A stretch of DNA of 64,000 bases from Xanthobacteraceae bacterium (GTDB taxonomy: Bacteria; Pseudomonadota; Alphaproteobacteria; Rhizobiales; Xanthobacteraceae). Below, piece after piece: positions 1-9,522 of this stretch (its first letter is position 1; every line of letters starts with the position of its first letter). The notes beneath the pieces are model-generated. The model saw only the letters and a program-made list of their open reading frames with translations, searched no databases and had not been told where the DNA came from. The stretch covers positions 496,001 through 560,000 of the forward strand of contig JAHBZE010000001.1 in NCBI GenBank assembly GCA_019635585.1, in the 5' to 3' direction. A program made the translations under genes and the position numbers.

Positions 1-587
1 AGAAGCTCGGCGGTCAGGCGACGCTGGTGCCCGCCGACATCCGCAAGTTCGACGACCTCGACCGCATGGGCCAGGCGCTCTACGAACGCTTCCGCAAGCT
101 CGACATCCTCGTCGGCAACGCCGGGCAACTCGGCGCGCTCTCGCCGATCCCGCATGTCGATCAGAAGACCTGGGACGAGGTCATGCAGGTCAACGTGACC
201 GCGAACTACCGCCTGATCCGCTCGCTCGACCTGCTCCTGCGCAACGCCGATGCCGCGCGCGCGGTGTTCATCAGTTCTGGCGCCGCGCACAAATCCACCG
301 CCTACTGGGGTCCTTACGCGGTGTCGAAGGCCGCGCTCGAGACGCTCGTGCGCACTTACGCGTCCGAAGTGACGACCACGAACATCAAGGTCAACCTCTT
401 CAACCCCGGCCCGATCCGCACGCGCATGCGCGCGCGCGCCATGCCCGGCGAAGACCCGATTACGCTGACCCCGCCGGAAACGGTCGCGGAAGCGATCGTG
501 GAATTGTGCCTGCCTTCCGTCAGCCAGAACGGGCAGCTCTACGATTTCCCGAAGAAGAAGTGGCTTAGCTACCAGCCGCCAGCCTAG
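1..587 (+). CDS. SDR family oxidoreductase, 3' part
   Basis: This is the C-terminal part of a short-chain dehydrogenase/reductase whose start lies off the left edge. The reading frame is open from base 3. The Rossmann-fold segment LVGNAG (SDR NAG motif) is at about 114-131. The catalytic motif YAVSK (Tyr-x-x-x-Lys) follows at about 316-330, with an upstream Ser in the FISSGAAH segment. The C-terminal PGPIRTRM loop is also typical of SDRs. Such enzymes carry out NAD(P)-dependent oxidation or reduction of alcohols or ketones; the substrate cannot be read from the sequence. The gene is followed directly by a palindromic repeat and converges with der. Confidence 0.9.
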   Translation, partial: KLGGQATLVPADIRKFDDLDRMGQALYERFRKLDILVGNAGQLGALSPIPHVDQKTWDEVMQVNVTANYRLIRSLDLLLRNADAARAVFISSGAAHKSTAYWGPYAVSKAALETLVRTYASEVTTTNIKVNLFNPGPIRTRMRARAMPGEDPITLTPPETVAEAIVELCLPSVSQNGQLYDFPKKKWLSYQPPA

Positions 588-589
588 TC

Positions 590-680
590 CGTCATTCCCG
601 CGAAAGCGGGAATCCATGATCCCTGTACTTCATTTTGACTCGGTAGTTATGGGCCCCCGCTTTCGCGGGGACGACAAAGA
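590..680. repeat. Palindromic intergenic repeat
   Basis: Two hairpins sit between the convergent SDR and der genes: ATTCCCGCGAAAGCGGGAAT near 595-615 and CCCCGCTTTCGCGGGG near 654-671. The two arms also pair with each other, so the whole element can form one long stem. The GTCATTCCCGCGAAAGCGGGAATCC type of element recurs in many proteobacterial genomes (general knowledge). Here it may also end transcription from both sides. Confidence 0.7.
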
Positions 681-681
681 G

Positions 682-2100
682 TTATTTCCTATTTTTCTTC
701 TTCCGCTTTCCGCGCGCGTCTTTCTTCAGCATTTTTTTCCTGAACGGATTTTCCGGCTCGCGGAACGAGAACCGGATCGGCACGCCCGGCATCTCGAATG
801 CCTCGCGCACGCCGTTCACGAGATAGCGCATGTAGGATTCCGGCAACGCGTCAGTGCGCGTGCCGAACAAGACGAACGTCGGCGGTCGTGCTTTCGCCTG
901 CGTCATGTAGCGTAGCTTGATGCGCGCACCGGAGACCGCGGGCGGCGGGTTTTGCGAAAGTGCGCGCTCCAGAAAACGGTTGATGGTCGAAGTGGAAACG
1001 CGCTTGTTCCAGACCTCGTAGGTCTCGACCACCGCCTTCATCAGCTTGTCGAGATTGTCGCCATGCATGCCGGACATCGCAATGATCGGCATGCCCTTGG
1101 CCTGCGGCAGCCAGTGGTCGGCCTCCTCGCGCAGTGTCTTGCCCATGGTCATTTCGGGTGCCGCCAGATCGCGCTTGTTCATGCCGATCACGAGACCGCG
1201 GCCCTCCCGCATCACCAGATCGGCGATGCGTAGATCCTGCTCCTCGAACGGCATGGTCGCATCGAGCAAAAGCACTACGACTTCGGCGAAGCGGATTGCG
1301 CGCAAGGTGTCGCCGACCGAAAGCTTCTCGAGCTTCTCCTGAACTTTCGCGCGCTTCCTCATGCCCGCCGTGTCGAGCATCTCGAACTTGCGGCCGCCGT
1401 ATTCGAACTTCACTTCAATTGAGTCGCGCGTGATCCCCGGCTCCGGCCCCGTAACGAGGCGGTCTTCGCCGATCAGCTTGTTGATGAGCGTGGATTTGCC
1501 CGCATTCGGGCGGCCGACCACGGCGACGCGGATCGTATCGGCGGGCTTTTCGCTAGCCGCATTTTCTTCGCCGTCCTCGTCGCCTTCGTCCGCCTTCTCT
1601 TCTTTTTCCGGAAGCAGCGCAACGAGCGCATCGTAAAGCTCGCTTAATCCCTCGCCGTGCTCGGCGGAGATGTTTACCGGCTCGCCCAAGCCCAGCGCAT
1701 AGGCTTCCAGCGCGCCGGCAGCGCCCGCCTTGCCTTCGCTCTTGTTCGCGATCACGACCGCGGGCTTGCCCGATTTGCGGACGACCTGCGCGAACACCTT
1801 GTCGTCAGGCAGGAGGCCCGCGCGGGCATCGACCAGAAACAGGATCGCGTCGGCGTCCTTGATCGCGCTTTCGGTCTGCGCGCGCATACGGCCAGCGAGC
1901 GACTCCGCTCCCGCCTCCTCGAAGCCCGCGGTGTCGAACACGCGGAATTTCAGATCGCCGAGCTTGCCTTCGCCTTCGCGGCGGTCGCGGGTGACGCCCG
2001 GCGTGTCGTCGACGAGCGCCACGCGCTGACCGACGAGCCGGTTGAACAGCGTCGATTTGCCGACGTTCGGACGGCCCACAATGGCAATGGAAGGAAGCAT
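682..2100 (-). CDS. der: Ribosome biogenesis GTPase Der (EngA)
   Basis: Der is a cytoplasmic GTPase with two G domains that is needed for maturation of the 50S subunit. The 472-residue length fits the family. The first G domain carries GRPNVGKST near residue 9, DTAGFE and NKSEGK. The second carries GRPNAGKST near residue 196, DTAGMRKR and NKRDL. A KH-like domain follows and the protein ends in a Lys/Arg-rich tail. An acidic linker rich in Glu and Asp separates the G domains. It lies last in a run with the lipoprotein and YfgM-like genes, the same position der has next to yfgM-bamB in enterobacteria. Confidence 0.97.
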   Translation of the reverse strand: MLPSIAIVGRPNVGKSTLFNRLVGQRVALVDDTPGVTRDRREGEGKLGDLKFRVFDTAGFEEAGAESLAGRMRAQTESAIKDADAILFLVDARAGLLPDDKVFAQVVRKSGKPAVVIANKSEGKAGAAGALEAYALGLGEPVNISAEHGEGLSELYDALVALLPEKEEKADEGDEDGEENAASEKPADTIRVAVVGRPNAGKSTLINKLIGEDRLVTGPEPGITRDSIEVKFEYGGRKFEMLDTAGMRKRAKVQEKLEKLSVGDTLRAIRFAEVVVLLLDATMPFEEQDLRIADLVMREGRGLVIGMNKRDLAAPEMTMGKTLREEADHWLPQAKGMPIIAMSGMHGDNLDKLMKAVVETYEVWNKRVSTSTINRFLERALSQNPPPAVSGARIKLRYMTQAKARPPTFVLFGTRTDALPESYMRYLVNGVREAFEMPGVPIRFSFREPENPFRKKMLKKDARGKRKKKNRK

Positions 2101-2142
2101 ATCACCGCTTAGCCGCGATCAGAGGCGCTGACCAGCCCGCGA

Positions 2143-2472
2143 CTAGCGGCGCTGTCCCGCCCACGGATCGTCGCCGGTATTGGTGTTGGCAGGCTGGGTC
2201 GGACGCTGGGTCTGTGCATCCGGATTGTTGTCCGGCGCCTGCGTCTGCGGCTGAAGCTGGATGTTCGAATTGCTCGGCTGCTGCGGCGGCGCGTGCAGCT
2301 CGACACCCGGCACGCCTCCCGGAAACAACGCACGGCGCTCGCCGGAGAGCGGCTTCTTTTTATCGTCGAACGGGCTCAGATCCTCGAGCGTTTCGCAGCC
2401 GGCCAGGCCGAGCGAAAGCGGCGCGAGCACAAGCGCAATGCCGAAAGCCGATTTCAGTTTCGCGCGCAGCAT
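2143..2472 (-). CDS. Small proline/glutamine-rich lipoprotein
   Basis: A 109-residue protein with an N-terminal hydrophobic signal and a lipobox (LAGC, Cys near residue 26), so it should be exported and lipidated. The mature part starts with an acidic/basic stretch (PFDDKKKPLSGERR) and continues as a low-complexity Pro/Gln/Asn tail that is probably disordered. It sits 8 nt after the yfgM-like gene and 42 nt before der, where other proteobacteria have bamB. It is far too short for the BamB beta-propeller, although the PLSGERR segment resembles the start of BamB-like lipoproteins. Function unknown. Confidence 0.75.
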   Translation of the reverse strand: MLRAKLKSAFGIALVLAPLSLGLAGCETLEDLSPFDDKKKPLSGERRALFPGGVPGVELHAPPQQPSNSNIQLQPQTQAPDNNPDAQTQRPTQPANTNTGDDPWAGQRR

Positions 2473-2480
2473 TCCGGGGC

Positions 2481-3170
2481 CTACTTCTTTTCCTCGGCCT
2501 TCTTCTGCTCGGCCTTCGCGGGCGCGTTGGTAAAGAGCGCGGCCTGCAGGCGCTGTGCGCGATTACGCAGGCCCGGCGGCGTTTCGGGATCGAAGGCAAG
2601 CTGCAGCAAGAGCTTCTGCGCGGCACCCTGATCGCCGGCCCGCAAATGCGCGAGCGCGAGCAGTTCCATCGCCGAATGGCGATAGGCCGACTTGTCGGCG
2701 AGCGCGGGCTGCAGGCGCTTCTGCATGTCGGCAAGATCGGCGCTATCGACGACCAGCACCGCGCCACGAATGCTCGCCAGTTCGCGCATCAAGGGCTCGA
2801 CGGACGAGTCGTTCGCAATCGCGTCGAAGGCGGCGGCACCCTGCTTCGCATCCTTGCGGCCGAGTTCGGCGGCAGCAGAGAAACGCGCGAGCAGCTTGTA
2901 CGCGCCGGGCGCGTCCGCCGCGATCGCGTTGAAGGCGGCAATCGCCTCGTCGGTCTTGGTTGCGTCGGCGGCGAGCTTCTGCGCGGCGACGAAACGGTCG
3001 GACGCCGCCTGCGCCTGCTTCTGCGCGTAATATTCGTAACCGCGCCAGCCCGCGGTCGCGGCGACCACCAGGAAGGCGGCGAGCGCGATATAGCCGCCGT
3101 ACTTCTTCCAGATGTTGGCGAGCCGTTCCCGGCGCAGTTCTTCGTCTACTTCGCGGATGATGTCCGACAT
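2481..3170 (-). CDS. YfgM-like tetratricopeptide protein
   Basis: A 229-residue type II membrane protein. It has a short basic cytoplasmic N-terminus (EVDEELRRERL), one membrane segment at about residues 26-46, then a periplasmic helical region rich in Ala, consistent with tetratricopeptide repeats. This matches the YfgM family (DUF2133), an ancillary partner of the SecYEG translocon and periplasmic chaperones. The C-terminus is Lys/Glu-rich. It is the first gene of the yfgM-lipoprotein-der run, and the order with der supports the call. Confidence 0.85.
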   Translation of the reverse strand: MSDIIREVDEELRRERLANIWKKYGGYIALAAFLVVAATAGWRGYEYYAQKQAQAASDRFVAAQKLAADATKTDEAIAAFNAIAADAPGAYKLLARFSAAAELGRKDAKQGAAAFDAIANDSSVEPLMRELASIRGAVLVVDSADLADMQKRLQPALADKSAYRHSAMELLALAHLRAGDQGAAQKLLLQLAFDPETPPGLRNRAQRLQAALFTNAPAKAEQKKAEEKK

Positions 3171-3348
3171 TCAAAACCCTTAAAGGGCCGCGCGGGTCGC
3201 GCAGCCCTACCTGCCCGTATTTCCGTTAAAGCGGGCGTAAAATAGAGATGTGGGCGTATCGTGGCAACGCCCTTAGGACGGCGTTTTCGCCTTATTTTTC
3301 AAAGTCCTGCTTCTTTTCCGGCCGGAAGGATGCTTGTGCGGCGGCCGC

Positions 3349-3486
3349 TCAGCAGGCCCACATCAGCCGGCCCGACTGGCATTCGTGAAAGCCGAACACG
3401 AACAGGCCGATGATCGCCGCGACGACCACGACGACGATCACCGACGCCTTGATCAACGCGCGGACGGGATCTTTGGCCGGTTTCAC
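3349..3486 (-). CDS. Small single-pass membrane protein overlapping panB
   Basis: A 45-residue ORF that starts with GTG at 3486 and shares GTGA with the panB stop codon, which suggests translational coupling. Residues 11-33 form an almost continuous Val/Ile/Ala membrane segment after a basic N-terminus ([13 protein letters not shown]), so the predicted topology is cytoplasmic N-terminus with a short tail containing two Cys. No family is recognised. The overlap and the clear membrane segment argue that it is translated, but a chance ORF cannot be excluded. Confidence 0.5.
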   Translation of the reverse strand: MKPAKDPVRALIKASVIVVVVVAAIIGLFVFGFHECQSGRLMWAC

Positions 3487-4334
3487 TTCGAGCCCGCGTC
3501 CTGCTTCGCCTTGTTCTTCAACGCATAGACATGCTCGGCGGAGGGAAACGAGCGGTCGCGGACTTCGTTCGCGTAATTCGACACCGCCTCCTCGATCAGG
3601 CGGCCCATGTCGGCATATTGCTTCACGAATTTCGGAACGCGCGGCGACAGACCGAGCAAATCCTCCAGTACGAGGATCTGACCGTCGCAGGCCGAAGACG
3701 CGCCGATGCCGATGGTCGGAACGCTGACTTCCTTCGTGATTTTCACAGCGAGCGGCTCGGCCATCGCTTCCAGCACGATCGAGAAGGCACCGGCGTCCGC
3801 GATCGCCTTCGCGTCGTCGAGGATCGGTCCCCACTCGCTCTCCTCGCGGCCGCGCGCGCGGAACGAGCCGAGCGTGTTGATCGACTGTGGAGTGAGCCCG
3901 ACATGGCCCATCACCGGCACGCCGCGCTCGGTGAGGAAGCGCACGTGCTCCGCCATGCGGACACCGCCTTCCATCTTCACCGCGCCGCAGCCGGTTTCTT
4001 TCAGGACGCGCGCGGCGGTATGGAAGGCTTGCTCGGGGCTCGCCTCATAGGTGCCGAAGGGCAGATCGACCACGACCAGCGCCTTCTTCGAGCCGCGCAT
4101 GACCGCGTGGCCCTGCAAAATCATCATGTCGAGCGTCACCGGCACGGTCGACTCGAAGCCGTGCATCACCATGCCGAGCGAGTCACCGACCAGGAGCAGG
4201 TCGACATGCGCATCCAGCCACCGCGCCGTGTGCGCGTGATAGGCGGTCAGCGACACGATCGGCTCGCGGCCCTTGCGGGCGCGGATGTCCGGCGCGGTGT
4301 TGCGGCGGATGTCGGCGGCGTTCTGGATCGACAT
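3483..4334 (-). CDS. panB: 3-methyl-2-oxobutanoate hydroxymethyltransferase
   Basis: PanB transfers a hydroxymethyl group from 5,10-methylene-tetrahydrofolate to 2-oxoisovalerate, the first committed step of pantothenate synthesis. The 283-residue protein begins at ATG 4334 ([11 protein letters not shown]); the longer open frame upstream has no PanB similarity. The metal- and substrate-binding segment [14 protein letters not shown] is near residue 50, MEGG near 118 and GHVGLTPQS near 142. The IGIGAS and [12 protein letters not shown] segments are also conserved. No panC is next to it. Its stop codon overlaps the start of the tiny membrane ORF. Confidence 0.96.
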   Translation of the reverse strand: MSIQNAADIRRNTAPDIRARKGREPIVSLTAYHAHTARWLDAHVDLLLVGDSLGMVMHGFESTVPVTLDMMILQGHAVMRGSKKALVVVDLPFGTYEASPEQAFHTAARVLKETGCGAVKMEGGVRMAEHVRFLTERGVPVMGHVGLTPQSINTLGSFRARGREESEWGPILDDAKAIADAGAFSIVLEAMAEPLAVKITKEVSVPTIGIGASSACDGQILVLEDLLGLSPRVPKFVKQYADMGRLIEEAVSNYANEVRDRSFPSAEHVYALKNKAKQDAGSK

Positions 4335-4484
4335 GGCGGGCCTCCTCGTCGTCCTTCGGTCAGGCTTGCACGCACGAGAGCGTTTTCGCGCGGCCGGTAG
4401 ATAGGAAGCGCTCTTTACAATGGAAGGGGCGCGCAAGCGAGTCTTTTGCTGCGCCGCGAAACTTCCCGGCGCGCCGAGCGTTAA

Positions 4485-4499
4485 CCCCGCGAAACGGGG
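4485..4499 (+). promoter_or_regulatory. GC hairpin covering the ribosome-binding region
   Basis: CCCCG-CGAAA-CGGGG forms a five-pair GC stem that ends nine bases before the ATG at 4509. The only Shine-Dalgarno-like bases upstream of this gene (GGGG) are inside the right arm of the stem, so folding would hide them. The site may control translation or be a leftover transcription stop; neither is shown. Confidence 0.35.
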
Positions 4500-4508
4500 C
4501 CGCTTTTC

Positions 4509-5411
4509 ATGACGGATTCTTATGACTGCCTGATCGTCGGCGGCGGGCCTGCGGGCCTGACCGCCGCGATCTATCTCGCACGTTACCGCCGCAAGGTGCT
4601 GGTTGTTGACGCGGGCAAGAGCCGCGCGGCGTGGATTCCCACCTCGCACAATTACCCCGGCTTCGAGGACGGCATCTCCGGCAAGGCGCTGCTCGCGAAG
4701 CTGCGCGAGCAGGCGGCCGAATACGGCGCGGAATTGCGAAAAGGCGAAGTCACGAAACTGGAAGAAGCGCGCGATGGTTTCGTCGCGACGGCGGATGGAA
4801 AAACCATCGCCGCACGGCGCGTCGTGATGGCGACCGGCATCGTCGATGAAACGCCCGCGCTGCCGGGCTTACGCGACGCGGTCTATGAAGGCGCACTTCG
4901 CTTCTGCCCGATCTGCGACGGCTACGAAGCGCAAGGCCAGAAGATCGCCGTGCTCGGCGATATCAACACCGCCTGGCGCAAGGCGCTCTTCCTGCGGACC
5001 TACTCCAGAGACGTGACGCTCGTCTGCATCGACGATCCGGCAAAAGGCACGGCGGAATGTCGACGCGCATTGAAGGACGCGGCGGTAACGCTATCGGAGG
5101 AGTGTGCTGCCGATATCGACCGCAATGGTGAGCGGGTCGTCGCGGTGCTGGAATCCGGGAAGCGGCTGGAATTCGACGTGCTTTATCCCGCGCTCGGCTG
5201 CGAAGTGCGCTCGCAACTCGCGACCGCACTCGGCGCGAAAGCGAACGAGACCGGAAATCTGCTCGTGAACGACTGCCAGCTTACTTCGGTGAAAGGCTTG
5301 TATGCCGCAGGCGATGTCGTTTCCGACCTGCATCAGCTCAGCGTTGGTATCGGGCATGCCGCGATTGCGGCTACGAAGATTCATAACGAGCTGGAGCGGA
5401 ATCTGGCTTGA
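4509..5411 (+). CDS. Thioredoxin reductase-like NAD(P)/FAD oxidoreductase
   Basis: A 300-residue flavoprotein of the thioredoxin reductase fold. The FAD-binding [10 protein letters not shown] motif is near residue 11, and a redox-active CPIC pair at about residues 137-140 (FCPICDGYE) is in the place of the TrxR CATC site. The C-terminal [11 protein letters not shown] segment binds the flavin. In the second Rossmann fold the usual GxGxxA NADPH motif is replaced by LGDINTA, so the pyridine nucleotide use is uncertain. It stands alone between panB and prfC. The physiological substrate is unknown. Confidence 0.85.
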   Translation: MTDSYDCLIVGGGPAGLTAAIYLARYRRKVLVVDAGKSRAAWIPTSHNYPGFEDGISGKALLAKLREQAAEYGAELRKGEVTKLEEARDGFVATADGKTIAARRVVMATGIVDETPALPGLRDAVYEGALRFCPICDGYEAQGQKIAVLGDINTAWRKALFLRTYSRDVTLVCIDDPAKGTAECRRALKDAAVTLSEECAADIDRNGERVVAVLESGKRLEFDVLYPALGCEVRSQLATALGAKANETGNLLVNDCQLTSVKGLYAAGDVVSDLHQLSVGIGHAAIAATKIHNELERNLA

Positions 5412-5418
5412 GCAACGC

Positions 5419-7032
5419 CTAAGCCGCCTTCTTCACATCCTTAATGTCCGAGAACACCACGCCCGGCGCGCGCTCGCGCGTGTAATCGAGGTCGAAATTC
5501 GACTTCGCCATGAACACCGGGTCGCCGTCGAGGTCGGAGGCCATCGAGAAATTCTTCGCGGTGATGAAGGCATCCAGCTTCACACGGTCCTCCGCCGAGA
5601 CCCAGCGCGCGAGATCGAACTCGCTCTGCTCCAGCGAAATCTGGAGCCCATATTCGGCATCCAGCCGCGCCTTCAACACGTCGAGTTGCAACGGCCCGAC
5701 CACGCCGACGAGTGCGGGCGCGCCGTCCATCGGCTGAAACACCTGCACCACGCCTTCCTCCGCGAGTTGCTGAAGCGCTTCTTTCAGCTTCTTCGCCTTC
5801 ATCGGGTCGCCGAGCTTCACGCGGCGAATGATTTCCGGCGCAAACGAAGGCACGCCAACGAAGTTCAGCGCCTCGCCTTCGGTCAGCGTATCGCCGATGC
5901 GAAGCACGCCGTGGTTCGGAATACCTACCACGTCGCCGGCGTAAGCCTCTTCCGCGAGCGCGCGGTCTTTCGCGAAGAAAAACTGCGGCGCGTTCAACGC
6001 CATCAGCTTCTCGGTACGCGCGACCTTCACCTTCATTCCGCGTGTGAGCTTGCCGGAGCAGAGCCGCGCAAACGCGATGCGGTCGCGGTGGTTCGGGTCC
6101 ATGTTCGCCTGAATCTTGAAGACGAAAGCAGTAAGTTTTGGCTCCGCCGCTTCCACCGTGCGCTTGTCGGCTACCTGTGCGCGCGGTTGTGGCGCGTAAT
6201 CGCCGAGCGCTTCGAGCAAATCGCGCACGCCGAAATTTTTCAGCGCCGAACCGAAGAACACAGGCGTAAGATGCCCCTCGCGGAACGGGGCAAGCTCAAA
6301 TTTCTTGGTGCCTTCTTTCGCCAGCATCAACTCTTCTTCGAGTGCGGCCGCGTCGAGATTGGCGCCGAGGGCTGCCATCGCAGCCGCATCCATTTTCTCG
6401 CGCGGCGCATTGGCATCGGCTTCGAGACGGCGCACGCCGCCGGACGACAATTCCACCGTACCGGCGAAGTCGCGGCCGCGACCAATCGGCCAGGTCACGG
6501 GTGCCGTGTCGAGCGCCAGCGTCTTTTCGATCTCGTCGAGAATTTCAAACGGGTCGCGGCTCTCGCGATCCATCTTGTTGATGAAGGTGACGATGGGAAT
6601 GTCGCGCAACCGGCAGACTTCAAAGAGCTTGCGCGTGCGCGCCTCGATCCCCTTGGCGGCATCGATCACCATGACCGCGCTATCGACCGCCGTCAGCGTG
6701 CGATAGGTGTCTTCGGAAAAGTCCTCGTGGCCCGGCGTGTCGAGCAGGTTGAAGACGAGCCCGCCGAATTCGAAGGTCATGACCGAGGTCACGACCGAAA
6801 TGCCGCGCTCGCGCTCGATCGCCATCCAGTCCGAGCGCGTATTGATGCGGTTCTTCTTCGCCTTCACCTCGCCCGCGAGATTGATCGCGCCGCCGAAGAG
6901 AAGCAGCTTCTCGGTGAGCGTGGTCTTGCCCGCGTCCGGGTGCGAGATGATCGCAAACGTCCGCCTGCGCGCGACTTCGCGCTCGATCGGCGTCTCGTTG
7001 GTGCGGGAATGGGCTAAGGAAGTGTCGGACAT
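5419..7032 (-). CDS. prfC: Peptide chain release factor 3
   Basis: RF3 is a translational GTPase that recycles RF1 and RF2 from the ribosome after termination. The 537-residue length matches the family when translation starts at ATG 7032 (MSDTSLAHSR); the frame stays open 17 codons further up without similarity. G-domain motifs are SHPDAGKTTLTEKL near residue 30, DTPGHEDFSEDTYRTL near 97 and NKMDRE near 150. The rest carries the EF-Tu-like second domain and the C-terminal RF3 domain ending in RERAPGVVFSDIKDVKKAA. Confidence 0.96.
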   Translation of the reverse strand: MSDTSLAHSRTNETPIEREVARRRTFAIISHPDAGKTTLTEKLLLFGGAINLAGEVKAKKNRINTRSDWMAIERERGISVVTSVMTFEFGGLVFNLLDTPGHEDFSEDTYRTLTAVDSAVMVIDAAKGIEARTRKLFEVCRLRDIPIVTFINKMDRESRDPFEILDEIEKTLALDTAPVTWPIGRGRDFAGTVELSSGGVRRLEADANAPREKMDAAAMAALGANLDAAALEEELMLAKEGTKKFELAPFREGHLTPVFFGSALKNFGVRDLLEALGDYAPQPRAQVADKRTVEAAEPKLTAFVFKIQANMDPNHRDRIAFARLCSGKLTRGMKVKVARTEKLMALNAPQFFFAKDRALAEEAYAGDVVGIPNHGVLRIGDTLTEGEALNFVGVPSFAPEIIRRVKLGDPMKAKKLKEALQQLAEEGVVQVFQPMDGAPALVGVVGPLQLDVLKARLDAEYGLQISLEQSEFDLARWVSAEDRVKLDAFITAKNFSMASDLDGDPVFMAKSNFDLDYTRERAPGVVFSDIKDVKKAA

Positions 7033-7112
7033 GGCTTTGAACGTGGGCGGCAGGTGCATCACCGATCCGCGCGGTTGGGTCAAGCCCCGAACCCGGCTAG
7101 ATTGCCGAATCG

Positions 7113-7868
7113 ATGCGGTTTCTGGCCTTCTCCGACGTTCATAACAATCTCGCCTGCGTGCGGAAAATGCGCGCGCAGGAACAGAACACGTTCGACGCCA
7201 TCCTGTTCGGCGGCGACATCGGGCGGAAAATCCCAGAGACGTTTTTCGAGATTCTGGCGAGCTTCGGCTGCCCCGTGTTCTATGTTTACGGGAATTGGGA
7301 CATCGATCTTGCGCTCGACGCTAAATATCACCCGCGTGCGCAAATTCTCCATCGCAGTTCGGTGACGCTCGGCGGCGTCACCTTTGCGGGCTTCAGCGAC
7401 AAGCCGGACAGCAGCGCGCGGCGGCACTTCGCAGGCAGCCTGAAGAAATCCGGCGCGGATTTCTCGCGCACGATTTTAATGTGCCACTACGAGCTGCGCG
7501 GGATCGAGAAGGACTTTCCCGGCCTCGCGCTCCATCTCTACGGGCATACGCATGTCATCGAGCAGTTCGAGCGCAAGGGAACGAAATACGTGAACCTCGG
7601 CGTATTGGATCGGCAGATTTCCGCGCGCCCGAAGGACAAGCCGGTCTGGGTCAAGGAGGACTGCCGCAACTATATCGCGGGCAATTATGCAATCGTCCAA
7701 AGCACCGGCGCAGGCTTCAACGTGCGCTATGTCGGCTTGCCGCATGATTTTCCGGACTGGACACCAGTGGACCGCAGCTTCCGTGGCATCGAATGGATCC
7801 CGGAAGAAAAGCAATGGAGCGATTCCGCCGATCCGCGCCTGCCCCGCTTCGAAATCGCGGGAGCGTGA
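7113..7868 (+). CDS. Calcineurin-like metallophosphoesterase
   Basis: A 251-residue cytoplasmic phosphoesterase. The two-metal site is built from FSDVH at residue 6, GGDIG near 31, GNWD near 56 (the family usually has GNHD), CHYE near 125 and GHTH near 147. Substrates in this superfamily include cyclic nucleotides, nucleotides and phosphoproteins; the sequence does not decide between them. It is transcribed divergently from prfC and sits 68 nt before the ROK gene, so the two may share a transcript. Confidence 0.88.
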   Translation: MRFLAFSDVHNNLACVRKMRAQEQNTFDAILFGGDIGRKIPETFFEILASFGCPVFYVYGNWDIDLALDAKYHPRAQILHRSSVTLGGVTFAGFSDKPDSSARRHFAGSLKKSGADFSRTILMCHYELRGIEKDFPGLALHLYGHTHVIEQFERKGTKYVNLGVLDRQISARPKDKPVWVKEDCRNYIAGNYAIVQSTGAGFNVRYVGLPHDFPDWTPVDRSFRGIEWIPEEKQWSDSADPRLPRFEIAGA

Positions 7869-7936
7869 CCGTTTCCGGCTTGGCGTTGCAATCCGCCGCG
7901 ATATGATCGGCACGGGGAAGAAATAAGAGAATAAGC

Positions 7937-8878
7937 ATGCCGGGGCCGCAAGGCTTTCGTATCGGGTTCGACGTCGGCGGCACCAAGATCGCTGTCTGCG
8001 TTCTGGACGAGGCGGGCAACTATGCCTTCAAGACAGAGATTGCGACGCCGCGAAACGACTACGGCGCGTTCCTGCAATGCGCCTCCGAAATCCTCAAAGT
8101 CGCGCGCGGGGCGGTGCCGGAAGCGGCGGAAGCGACCATCGGCGTCGGCATCCCGGGCGAGATCGATGTCGCCGCCAATACCGTCAAGAACGCGAACAGT
8201 ACGTTCCTGATCGGCGAAAATCTCGAAGCCGATCTGGAGCGCGCCTTCGGCCAGAAAGTGCGGCTCGCCAACGACGCGCAATGCCTGATCGCATCAGAAG
8301 TGCAGGACGGTGCGGCGCAAGGCGCGGCGGTCGCCTTCGGCGTCATCCTCGGCACCGGCGTCGGCGGCGGCATTGCGATCAACGGCGAGGCATGGCGCGG
8401 CAACAACCGTCTCGCAGGGGAATGGGGACACAATCCTTTTCCTTCGCGCGACGGCGAGATCATCGGCTCGCCCTGTTATTGCGGGCGCAACAACTGCATC
8501 GAAACCGTCTTGAGCGGCCCCGCGCTGGTCGCGGCCTATGCCGACGCGACCGCGGGCGAAGCCGCGCAATTGCCCGAGATCGAAGCGAAGGTCGCCGACG
8601 GCGATCCGGTCGCGCGCGAAGTGCTCTCCGAATATATCGACCACCTTGGCAACGCACTTGCGACCGTCGTCGGTGTGCTCGATCCGGATGTGATCGTGCT
8701 CGGGGGCGGTGTATCGAGCATCGCGACGCTCTATCGCGAGTTGCCAGCCCGTGTCGCCGCGCACATGTTTCACAGCGCGCCGAGCGCGCCGCGCTTCGCG
8801 ACTCCTATCGTCAAGAGCAAATGGGGCCCGGACTCGGGCGTGCGCGGTGCTGCGCGGCTCTGGCCGCTGCCGCGCTAA
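7937..8878 (+). CDS. ROK family sugar kinase
   Basis: A 313-residue ROK-family protein without an N-terminal helix-turn-helix, so an enzyme rather than a repressor. The ATP-binding motif GFDVGGTKIAV is at residue 10. The ROK zinc site with GSPCYCGRNNCIE (three Cys) lies near residue 175, and the catalytic Asp is in the LANDAQC segment. Likely substrates are glucose, fructose or N-acetylglucosamine. Its stop overlaps the convergent RibD-like gene by four bases. Confidence 0.88.
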   Translation: MPGPQGFRIGFDVGGTKIAVCVLDEAGNYAFKTEIATPRNDYGAFLQCASEILKVARGAVPEAAEATIGVGIPGEIDVAANTVKNANSTFLIGENLEADLERAFGQKVRLANDAQCLIASEVQDGAAQGAAVAFGVILGTGVGGGIAINGEAWRGNNRLAGEWGHNPFPSRDGEIIGSPCYCGRNNCIETVLSGPALVAAYADATAGEAAQLPEIEAKVADGDPVAREVLSEYIDHLGNALATVVGVLDPDVIVLGGGVSSIATLYRELPARVAAHMFHSAPSAPRFATPIVKSKWGPDSGVRGAARLWPLPR

Positions 8879-9519
8879 CGCCTACCGAAGACATAATGTG
8901 CCGCCGCATCAGACGGAACATATTCTTTCCGTTCGTAGCCGAGTTTCGGCAGATCGATTCCGCTCCAGAGATGTTCGCCGCTGCCGAGCAGAACCGGACT
9001 GACGGCGATATGCATTTCGTCGATCAGCTTCGCTTGCAGATACTGCCTGAGCGTCGAAACCCCGCCGCCCACGCGAATGTCCCTGCCCTTCGCGGCGGCC
9101 TTGGCTTTTTCGAGCGCGGCTTCGACGCCTTCGGTCACGAAATGAAAGGTAGTGCCGCCCTGCATGGCGATCGGTTTGCGCGCGTGATGCGTGAGCACGA
9201 AAACGTCGCAATGATAAGGCGGTTCGTCGCCCCACCAGCCTTTCCATGAATCGTCCGGCCATTCGCCGCGCACAGGCCCGAACATGTTGCGGCCCAGAAT
9301 CCAGGCGCCGAGGTTTTCCATTCCGCGTTTGGCGAATTCGCTGTCGGTGCCGGTTGCGACGCCTTCCTTGCCGAGCATTTTCTGGAAGGTTGCGGTCGGA
9401 AAGAACCAGTTGTGCAGTTGTTCACCGCCGATGCCGAGCGGCGCCTGCAGGCTTTGCGACGGCCCGGCCCCGTAGCCATCGAGCGAAATCGAAAAGCAGT
9501 TCACACGGAGCTTCGACAT
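8875..9519 (-). CDS. RibD C-terminal / dihydrofolate reductase-like protein
   Basis: A 214-residue protein of the RibD C-terminal domain family, which has the dihydrofolate reductase fold. Supporting segments are SISLDGYGAGP near residue 12, LGRNMFGP near 77 and the NADPH-binding GGGVSTLRQYL near 151. These proteins are NADPH reductases of unknown substrate, not true folate reductases. It lies four bases upstream of nothing else on its strand but is next to the ArsC-like gene that reads the same way. A second member of the family is at 13334-13864. Confidence 0.85.
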   Translation of the reverse strand: MSKLRVNCFSISLDGYGAGPSQSLQAPLGIGGEQLHNWFFPTATFQKMLGKEGVATGTDSEFAKRGMENLGAWILGRNMFGPVRGEWPDDSWKGWWGDEPPYHCDVFVLTHHARKPIAMQGGTTFHFVTEGVEAALEKAKAAAKGRDIRVGGGVSTLRQYLQAKLIDEMHIAVSPVLLGSGEHLWSGIDLPKLGYERKEYVPSDAAAHYVFGRR

Positions 9520-9522
9520 CGT

